Assembly: GCA_903875215.1 (NCBI GenBank)
Contig: CAIQVH010000031.1
Span: 496,001-560,000, forward strand
Source: an uncultured Anaerolineae bacterium
GTDB taxonomy: Bacteria; Chloroflexota; Anaerolineae; Anaerolineales; Villigracilaceae
Reading direction: 5' to 3'
DNA length: 64,000 nt
The translations under genes and the position numbers were made by a program. The notes below the pieces were generated by a model. The model saw only the letters and a program-made list of their open reading frames with translations, searched no databases and was not told the origin of the DNA. Below are positions 58,504-64,000 of this stretch, in pieces; the stretch's first letter is position 1, and every line of letters starts with the position of its first letter.

Positions 58504-58671
58504 GGCAGGAAAGACATTTTACGGGGTAGGAAAGACATTTTACGCGGTAGCAGACACATTTTACGCGGTAGGAAAGACATTTTACGCAGTAGGAAAGACA
58601 TCTTACGCGGTAGCAGACACATTTTACGCGGTAGCAGACACATTTTACGGGGTAGCAGACACATTTTACGG
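58504..58671. repeat. eight-copy 21-bp tandem array with two unit types
   Basis: Eight head-to-tail 21-bp units. All share a GGTA-like start and a CATTTTACG-type end; the middle is either GGAAAGA (type A) or GCAGACA (type B). Order on the plus strand is A A B A A B B B. Because 21 is a multiple of three, several frames stay open through it, giving spurious proteins. There are no spacers between units. After it, up to 58764, no gene is seen. Confidence 0.9.
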
Positions 58672-58764
58672 GGTAATAGTCCCCGTTCTTGAGTTTAGAG
58701 TTGGTTTTTTAGAGCTTAAGCAGCGATCAACTTCCTTTTCCGGCCTGTAAGGAATAGTTGGGGC

Positions 58765-58890
58765 TTACGAGAATCTGGCCCGGCTTGCGCGAATTGCGTC
58801 AAGAATATCTGCTTTAGAAATAGGAAGGTTTATGCTTCGCACTTCGAACGGCGAAGTCTTTTGGATGCGTTCCTAAGAATAATTCGTCAT
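58765..58890 (-). pseudogene. small 41-codon ORF with an in-frame amber stop
   Basis: From an ATG at 58890 that overlaps the stop of the PIN remnant (ATGA) the frame reads MTNYS, then TAG, then 35 further codons ending at TAA (58767-58765). The part after the amber looks coding (VRSINLPISKADILDAIRAS). It resembles the tail of a small toxin-antitoxin-type gene; not identified further. The single stop suggests recent inactivation. Confidence 0.4.
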
Positions 58891-59126
58891 AGGTGCACCC
58901 AAAGAAGTTGAATGCCTTCTTGTTTGGAAATGTCAAGCATATTTTGGTCAAGCGAAATTAACGGAAGATTATGCTCGATAGCAGTAAGGGATTTGAATGG
59001 GGAAATCAATTTTCAGGGTCTGAATTGCTTCCGCAAAAAGCTCCGCCGTGTTGCCCAGCAAGCAGAGAGCCGCTTTGTGATAAACCGCCAGTCTGCAGAT
59101 TGGGCCAACACCACCACGCGATTCAT
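58887..59126 (-). pseudogene. frameshifted remnant of a PIN-domain protein
   Basis: The last 34 codons read LTAIEHNLPLISLDQNMLDI and end in IQLLWVHL, matching the C-terminal part of VapC-type PIN nucleases (late Asp and the final strand). Upstream the coding signal (HKAALCLLGNTAELFAEAI) continues in another frame, so a frameshift near 58990 breaks the gene, and the N-terminal half with the first acidic residues is missing. It overlaps the stop of the GIY-YIG-like gene. By-eye family call. Confidence 0.5.
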
Positions 59127-59644
59127 ACCGCGCCTCGCGCCTGATCCTGCTCCTCCAGGGCCTGTCTCAAGCGGCGGGTCTGTTCAATCTGCACAGCGCG
59201 CTGCGCTTCGCGCACCAACGCCGGTAAACTGCGCCGCCGCCGGAAGGGCGCATTGGCCGGGAGATACACCTGCGGAAGAGCGTGGGGCTGGCTGTTGAGC
59301 GCCACGTTAAAACAGGGCGCCCAACGCTGAATCAACCAGCGCTCCGCCGCGCTGACCTCGTTCCCAACCGCCGCGAAGCTCTCCGCTTGCGAACTGAACA
59401 ATTCCAGGCTGAAATTCATCGAGGCCGGCCAGTTGACCCACACAAAGCGCCCCACCATCGAATGGCCTTTATATCCGCCCAGCAAATGCTCCCACACCCG
59501 CCCAAATGCCAGCTGCGACTGCCCGACATAAAACACCACTTCCGCATCCCGCAGCAGGTACAAATCCAGGCTCTGCCACTCCGCCGGGCACTCCGGAACC
59601 AGCAAAAACTGCTTAAGAGAAATCACCATCGCCGGCACGCTCAT
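59123..59644 (-). CDS. GIY-YIG nuclease-like protein
   Basis: 173 residues. LDLYLLRDAEVVFYVGQSQ is read as the GIY...YIG strand pair, with a following Arg in GRVWEHLLGGY, and AERWLIQRWAPCFNVALN supplies the late Glu and Asn typical of the fold. The C-terminal 45 residues are basic and helical (RRRRSLPALVREAQRAV), possibly DNA-binding. No other domain, so it is a stand-alone member. It may start at the internal ATG at 59629. It is the first of a short decayed unit with the PIN remnant and the amber-containing ORF. Confidence 0.65.
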   Translation of the reverse strand: MSVPAMVISLKQFLLVPECPAEWQSLDLYLLRDAEVVFYVGQSQLAFGRVWEHLLGGYKGHSMVGRFVWVNWPASMNFSLELFSSQAESFAAVGNEVSAAERWLIQRWAPCFNVALNSQPHALPQVYLPANAPFRRRRSLPALVREAQRAVQIEQTRRLRQALEEQDQARGAV

Positions 59645-59697
59645 AACCCGATTTTATCGCGAAATGCCTGGTGATTTCGCGTCCTGTCCGTAAAACT

Positions 59698-59801
59698 CCC
59701 TCACCCTAACCCTCTTCCTTTTGGAGAGTGAATTGCCCCCTCTCCCCCCGGAAGAGGGAATTGCCCCCTCTCCCCCCGGGAGAGGGCAGGGGTGAGGGTA
59801 A
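59698..59801. repeat. compound intergenic repeat (CCCTCACCC...GGGTGAGGG)
   Basis: Ends are inverted (CCCTCACCC near 59698, GGGGTGAGGG near 59790). Inside, a 28-bp unit starting GAATTGCCCCCTCTCCCCCC occurs twice in tandem (59730 and 59758). Elements of this look are common between genes in environmental genomes. Just before it a GCGAAAT/ATTTCGC hairpin (59659-59680) is seen. Confidence 0.7.
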
Positions 59802-59906
59802 AAGTCTGCTCGATCCCAGTCAATCAGCCTTGCAAAACAGAAAAGACATCTTAACAAAATCTAAACATTTATTAAGTAAGATAGCGACATGTTGAAAGGA
59901 CTACCG

Positions 59907-61304
59907 ATGAAACCCAAATCTTTATACCTTGTGAGCTTGTTCGTTTTATTGTCCCTCCTGGCCGGCGCCTGCGCCCCGGCCGCCCAGCCAGCCCAGGCCG
60001 CCCAGGCCCCTGCCGGGCAATCCCAGCCAGCCAGCACCGCCGCGCTTGAACCGACCCTGGCGCCCTCCCTGCCGCAAACTACGCCCGCCGCAGTCACCCT
60101 CACCCCGGCCACCCAAAAACAGAAAAAACAGCCCGGCGAAAAAATGCCGACCGGCCCCGGTTCCTTCACCATGGAACAAACCCTTTCCGATAAAGCCCAG
60201 GAAATGACCATCGCCTTCGACGGCCTGGCCTTCCTGACCGGCAACCTCGGCTCCGACTCGTTCTTCCCGCCCGGCAAAGTGGCCGATTTCTGGGGCTTCC
60301 AATACCTGCGGGATAATGACCCCAGCGAGATGGGCCACAACACCGACTTCCTGACCCTGGCCTCGCTCAACATGTTCAGCATCCTCACCAGCCAGCAGAA
60401 AACCCAACTGGCCGATCTCGCCCGCAGCCAGGTCGCATCGATCAACGACTACGGCTACAAACGCTTCGTCCTGATGACCGCCTTCCGCCGCCTGCTGGAT
60501 GGCGACCTGCCGGCCGGAACCAGCGGCCTGAACGAGGAAGCCGTCCGCGCCCTCTCAGCCGAAATGTACCGTCTCGACGGCCAGATCAGCCTCGAACGCG
60601 CCCAGGTCATGGGCAATATCCTGTACAACCTGAACGACGAACAAAAAGCCTACCTGGCCAAAATGGTCGGGCAAGGCATGACCAGCTGGCCGGTGGTGGA
60701 CGAACCGGTTGAACTGCGCCCGCTCTCGCGCGATGAGAAAATCGCCGTGATGACCTACTCCGGCGATCTGTTCAGCTGGTATGCCGGTTCCATCGAAGCG
60801 GATGTTTACTTCTGCCCCGAGCGCCACGGCACCTACTTCGGCTCCTTCTACATGAAAGACGCGCCCGCGGTTGGCAATCCCGGCTACAGCATCGGCACCA
60901 ACATCACCGCCGATATGGGCGATGCCTTTATCGCCGCGCTCAGCCCCGAACAGGCGCCGCTCATCACCGGCCTGGTCGACATCCAGCGCCCCTACCTGGA
61001 AGGCATCGTCGACGTGCGCACCCAGGTCTCCACCGAGCTGCGCCAAACCATCAGCGGCGGCAGCGTGGATAGCGCCAAGGTCCTCAGCCTGATGGAACAA
61101 TATGGCCAACTGGATGGCTCGCTCGTCTACAATTTTGCCACCAACTTTGCCAAAGTCGGCCAAACACTGACGGAAGCCCAAAAAGCCACCCTGATGGACC
61201 TGCGCCACCAGACCCTCGGCGATTACACACCCGATGCCGCCTACCTGTTCTCCGAACCCATCCCATTCCCCGACGTGCCGAATACCGATTTCCTGTTCAA
61301 ATAA
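59907..61304 (+). CDS. internally duplicated lipoprotein with four LTxxQ-like motifs
   Basis: 465 residues from the ATG at 59907, preceded by AAAGGA; an ATG 18 nt upstream is less well placed. Lipoprotein signal with Cys22 (LLAGAC). A Pro/Ala/Thr/Gln-rich linker with a lysine patch (about 23-88) leads to two homologous halves, about 95-252 and 273-432. Each half carries FWGFQYLRD or YFGSFYMKD, then two L(T/S/N)xxQ motifs: LTSQQ 160, LNDEQ 242, LSPEQ 345, LTEAQ 421. LTxxQ is the hallmark of Spy/CpxP periplasmic chaperones, but the rest is not clearly that family. Helical, surface-anchored; function unknown. First of three lipoprotein genes. Confidence 0.8.
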   Translation: MKPKSLYLVSLFVLLSLLAGACAPAAQPAQAAQAPAGQSQPASTAALEPTLAPSLPQTTPAAVTLTPATQKQKKQPGEKMPTGPGSFTMEQTLSDKAQEMTIAFDGLAFLTGNLGSDSFFPPGKVADFWGFQYLRDNDPSEMGHNTDFLTLASLNMFSILTSQQKTQLADLARSQVASINDYGYKRFVLMTAFRRLLDGDLPAGTSGLNEEAVRALSAEMYRLDGQISLERAQVMGNILYNLNDEQKAYLAKMVGQGMTSWPVVDEPVELRPLSRDEKIAVMTYSGDLFSWYAGSIEADVYFCPERHGTYFGSFYMKDAPAVGNPGYSIGTNITADMGDAFIAALSPEQAPLITGLVDIQRPYLEGIVDVRTQVSTELRQTISGGSVDSAKVLSLMEQYGQLDGSLVYNFATNFAKVGQTLTEAQKATLMDLRHQTLGDYTPDAAYLFSEPIPFPDVPNTDFLFK

Positions 61305-61312
61305 CCCCCCTG

Positions 61313-61349
61313 CCCCGGCCTCCAGCCCCTCTACGGCTGGAGGCCGGGG
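61313..61349 (+). promoter_or_regulatory. 15-bp perfect hairpin between lipoprotein genes
   Basis: CCCCGGCCTCCAGCC (61313-61327) and GGCTGGAGGCCGGGG (61335-61349), 7-nt loop, no T-run. It ends 15 nt before the next ATG, so it may limit or process the message between the two cistrons. Confidence 0.55.
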
Positions 61350-61364
61350 AGATAGGCCCAGCCC

Positions 61365-62939
61365 ATGAAACGAATCATCCTTTTATTGACCCTGATTGCC
61401 CTGCTGACCGCCTGCAGCGCAAACGCCCCGGCCGCCGAGCAACCCTCCGCGCCCCAAAACCCCGCGCCCGAAACGGCCCTCGCCTCCACGGCAGCAACCC
61501 TGCCCGAAGCCACGGCCACCGCCCCAGCCCTGACTCCAGCCGCCACCAAGAAACCCAAAAAAGGAGAGCCGACCGCCGCGCTGACCCCCGGCGCAGACGC
61601 CTCCACCTCCCAGGGTTCGAAAGAAAAAGGCCCCGCCCCCGCCGCGCCAACTTCCGCCAACCCGGCCTACCTCGCCACTGAAATCTCCGGGCGGCCAACG
61701 GCCAACGGCCTGACCCTCAACATCGTCCCGGCCGCCGAGATGCAAATCGTGATCGCCTACGGCACCGCCCCCGGCAACTACACCAGCCAGACCGCCCCCG
61801 CCACGCTGACGGCTAACACGCCCCATGAAATCGAACTGACCAACCTGACGCCGGACACCGCCTACTATTACAGCGTGCTCTCGAATGGCACGCCCGGCCC
61901 CGAACACAGCTTCCACACCGCGCGCGCCCCCGGCAGCGCCTTCACCTTCGAGATCCAAGGCGATTCGCATCCCGAGCGCACCAAGAACCAGTTCGACCCC
62001 GCGCTCTACACCCGCACCCTGAGCAGCGCCGCCGCCGACCAGCCCGATTTTTACATCGCCATCGGCGACGATTTCAGCGTCGATACGCTCAAAAACGTCA
62101 ACGCCGAAACGGTGCGCGCGCTGTACATCAACCAGCGCCAATGGCTGGGCCTGGTCGATGCGCCGGTTTTCCTGGTCAATGGCAACCACGAACAGGCCTC
62201 GCTCGCCAACCTGAACAACACAGCCGAAAACGTCGCCGTCTGGGCACAGACTTCGCGCAACGCCTACTATCCCCAGCCCGCGCCGGATGCCTTCTACAGC
62301 GGCGACAGCGAACCGGTTGAATTTATCGGCCCGCTGCGCGATTACTACGCCTTCACCTGGGGTGACGCGCTCTTCGTCGTGATCGACCCCTACTGGCACT
62401 CCCCGCAAACCGTCGACAACCAGTTTGGCGCCGACCGCACCAACGACAAGAAAAACCGCGACATGTGGAACACCACCCTCGGCGACGCCCAATACCAGTG
62501 GTTCAAGCAAACCCTCGAAACCAGCAGCGCAAAATACAAGTTCGTTTTCACCCATCATGTGCTCGGCTCCGGGCGCGGCGGCATCGAAATGGCCAACTCC
62601 TTCGAGTGGGGTGACGCCGCCAATCTCGCCGCGCACCGCCCCGGCTGGGATAAAACCATCCACCAGCTGATGGTGGACAACGGCGTGACCATCTTCTTCC
62701 AGGGCCACGATCACATCTTCGCCCGCCAGGAACTGGATGGAGTCATTTACCAGTCTTTGCCTGAACCCGCCAATCCCTTCTACAGCTGGGAAAACGAAGA
62801 CGCCTACAAAACCGGCGACAAATTCCCCAACAGCGGGCGCGTGCGTGTCAGCGTCGCGCCGGGCGGCGTCACGGTAGACTACGTCCGCTCCTATCTCGAC
62901 AAGCCCGACGAAGTGGCCTTCACCTACACCCTGCCCTAA
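61365..62939 (+). CDS. metallophosphoesterase lipoprotein with FN3-like domain
   Basis: 524 residues. Lipoprotein signal with Cys17 (LLTAC), then a Pro/Ala/Thr linker with a KKPKKGEP patch (about 18-98), an FN3-like domain (about 105-187; NLTPDTAYYYSVLSNGTPGPEHSF), and a calcineurin-like phosphoesterase domain. Metal ligands: GDSH (Asp200, His202), GDD (Asp235), GNHE (Asn274, His275), THH (397-398) and GHDH (447-450), so the site is complete. The FN3-plus-phosphoesterase plan is that of purple-acid-phosphatase-like enzymes. It is expected to be anchored outside the membrane and to release phosphate from an unknown ester. A paralogue follows after 13 nt. Confidence 0.9.
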   Translation: MKRIILLLTLIALLTACSANAPAAEQPSAPQNPAPETALASTAATLPEATATAPALTPAATKKPKKGEPTAALTPGADASTSQGSKEKGPAPAAPTSANPAYLATEISGRPTANGLTLNIVPAAEMQIVIAYGTAPGNYTSQTAPATLTANTPHEIELTNLTPDTAYYYSVLSNGTPGPEHSFHTARAPGSAFTFEIQGDSHPERTKNQFDPALYTRTLSSAAADQPDFYIAIGDDFSVDTLKNVNAETVRALYINQRQWLGLVDAPVFLVNGNHEQASLANLNNTAENVAVWAQTSRNAYYPQPAPDAFYSGDSEPVEFIGPLRDYYAFTWGDALFVVIDPYWHSPQTVDNQFGADRTNDKKNRDMWNTTLGDAQYQWFKQTLETSSAKYKFVFTHHVLGSGRGGIEMANSFEWGDAANLAAHRPGWDKTIHQLMVDNGVTIFFQGHDHIFARQELDGVIYQSLPEPANPFYSWENEDAYKTGDKFPNSGRVRVSVAPGGVTVDYVRSYLDKPDEVAFTYTLP

Positions 62940-62952
62940 CATTGGATAACCC

Positions 62953-64000
62953 ATGAAAACACCCCGCTTTAGCCTGCTCCTGCCCCTGCTTATTTTGCTC
63001 GCCCTGGCCGTTTCCTGCGCCGCAGTCCCGGCGCAAGCCCCGCAAAGCCAGCCTGCCGCCAATCCCGCCCAAACCTCCCCCACGGCCAGCCTCGCCCCGG
63101 CCGAGGCCGGCACTGCCACCCCCGCGCCGCAAAAGACGCGCAACCCGAAAGGGCCCAAAGGAACCCCCGGCGCAAAAGGAACACCCGGCGCCAACAAAGG
63201 CACCCCCGGCGCGCAAGGCTCGCAGGGTTCGCAAGGCGCACAAGACCCGCAGGCCTTCCCAACCTCCTCGTATCGTCCCGTCACCGCCGACTTTAACCTG
63301 ATCCTGGGCCGCCCAACGAGCAATTCCATCGCCGCCAGCCTGTACGCCAAATCAGATCTGCAGATTACGCTGGCCTATGGCACCGCCCCCGGCGTGTACA
63401 GCACCCAGAGCAACCCGGTCAATCTCAAGGCCGGGGTTCCCCAGACCATCGAACTGACCAGCCTGGCGCCAGACACGGCTTACTACTACACCATCCTCAC
63501 CAATGGCGTGCCTTCCACCGAGCACAGCTTTCACACCGCCCGCCCGGCCGGCAGCAGCTTCACCTTCACCATAGACGCCGACCCGCACAACCGCGACCCG
63601 CGCTTCAGCGGCGAACTGTACGCCACCACGTTCGCCAACGTCCTGGCCGACCGCCCCGACTTTCACATCAACCTGGGCGACACCTTCATGACTGAAAAAG
63701 TCCAGGCGCGCAGCTACGCCGTGGCCGAAAGCACCTTCACCGACATGCGTCCCTACTTCGGTCTGCTCGGCGCGGATGTGCCGCTGTTCCTCGTCAACGG
63801 CAACCACGAAGGCGAGCTCGGCTGGCTGGTCACCAGCGCACAGGATAAAGACCTGCCGGTCTGGACAACGCAATTGCGCGAGCTTTACTACCCCAACCCC
63901 GTTCCCAACGGTTTCTACACCGGCGCTGCCAGCACCGATAGCGCCCTCAACGCCCCGCGTGACGGCTACTTCGCCTGGAGCTGGGGCGACGCCCAATTCA
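62953..64000 (+). CDS. metallophosphoesterase lipoprotein with collagen-like linker (3' end outside window)
   Basis: Open from the ATG at 62953 to the window edge (349 codons). Lipoprotein signal with Cys22 (LAVSC). The linker contains a Gly-x-y stretch (about residues 67-97, GPKGTPGAKGTPGAN and onward) of about ten triplets with one slip, collagen-like. Then an FN3-like domain (SLAPDTAYYYTILTNGVPSTEHSF) and the start of a phosphoesterase domain with DPH, LGDT and GNHE; the later His motifs fall beyond the window. Clearly a paralogue of the gene before it, and in the same operon. No stop is seen in the window. Confidence 0.88.
   Translation, partial: MKTPRFSLLLPLLILLALAVSCAAVPAQAPQSQPAANPAQTSPTASLAPAEAGTATPAPQKTRNPKGPKGTPGAKGTPGANKGTPGAQGSQGSQGAQDPQAFPTSSYRPVTADFNLILGRPTSNSIAASLYAKSDLQITLAYGTAPGVYSTQSNPVNLKAGVPQTIELTSLAPDTAYYYTILTNGVPSTEHSFHTARPAGSSFTFTIDADPHNRDPRFSGELYATTFANVLADRPDFHINLGDTFMTEKVQARSYAVAESTFTDMRPYFGLLGADVPLFLVNGNHEGELGWLVTSAQDKDLPVWTTQLRELYYPNPVPNGFYTGAASTDSALNAPRDGYFAWSWGDAQF

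Noticed and set aside
58504-58671. CRISPR array
   Set aside because: Units are directly adjacent with no unique spacers, and no cas genes are in the window.
58363-58750. Repeat proteins encoded by the 21-bp array (two plus-strand frames and one minus-strand frame)
   Set aside because: A 21-bp period keeps any stop-free frame open. No ribosome site fits, and three different frames look equally open.
61383-63350. 655-codon open frame antisense to the lipoprotein cluster
   Set aside because: Gly/Ala/Val-rich shadow of two sense genes that have signal peptides and intact metal motifs.

Overview
The window is 64 kb of GC-rich, gene-dense bacterial chromosome. It most resembles a Chloroflexota genome, probably class Anaerolineae. 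This is inferred from the gene mix: several GT-C membrane glycosyltransferases including an Agl23/TIGR03663-type protein fused to NHL repeats, a type II isopentenyl-diphosphate isomerase, a BMP-type nucleoside/sugar ABC transporter, a giant alpha-2-macroglobulin lipoprotein and Pro/Thr/Ala-rich lipoproteins. No rRNA, tRNA, CRISPR array or insertion sequence was recognised. Part of the left-most gene may lie outside the window, and the right-most gene runs off the edge.

Layout. 0-8.7 kb (+): two sugar ABC permeases, an alpha/beta hydrolase, a URO-D-like protein, an uncharacterised GT-B-like protein, an MFS transporter, smpB and an unknown gene. 8.7-14.0 kb (-): a signalling block made of an HD-GYP response regulator, a stand-alone receiver and a very large NarX/NarL-type fused sensor kinase. 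14.1-22.9 kb (+): acyl-CoA dehydrogenase, methyltransferase and three GT-C-type membrane proteins. 23.0-28.3 kb (+): a biotin-dependent acyl-CoA carboxylase operon (small membrane protein, carboxyltransferase, HD hydrolase, biotin carboxylase, biotin carrier protein, CYTH protein). 28.4-30.3 kb (-): murI, a SUI1/YciH-like gene and a class I glutamine amidotransferase. 30.4-40.2 kb (mostly +): HAD phosphatase, rlmN, Agl23-NHL fusion, sucCD, acpP (-), fni and a DDAH-like hydrolase. 40.3-46.7 kb: rhodanese (-) and the 1980-residue alpha-2-macroglobulin (+). 46.8-51.4 kb (-): a complete four-gene BMP-family ABC transporter operon.

51.4-59.8 kb is an accessory region. It has a type III restriction-modification system in the order mod, GxxExxY gene, res, with palindromic repeats beside the GxxExxY gene. 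Beyond it lie a DUF2225-like gene, an eight-copy 21-bp tandem array, a decayed PIN-domain gene with a small ORF carrying an amber codon, a GIY-YIG-like protein and a compound intergenic repeat. 59.9-64 kb (+) is a run of three lipoproteins. The first is internally duplicated with four LTxxQ-like motifs. The next two are paralogous metallophosphoesterases with an FN3-like domain, the second having a collagen-like linker.

Putting it together: the core genes cover central carbon and acyl-CoA metabolism (sucCD, carboxylase, acyl-CoA dehydrogenase, acpP), isoprenoid synthesis (fni), envelope glycan assembly (GT-C proteins), nutrient import (two ABC systems) and translation quality control (smpB, rlmN). 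The strongest leads for something undescribed are the lipoprotein cluster at the right edge, the GxxExxY gene lodged in a type III R-M operon beside palindromic repeats, and the 21-bp two-state repeat array.
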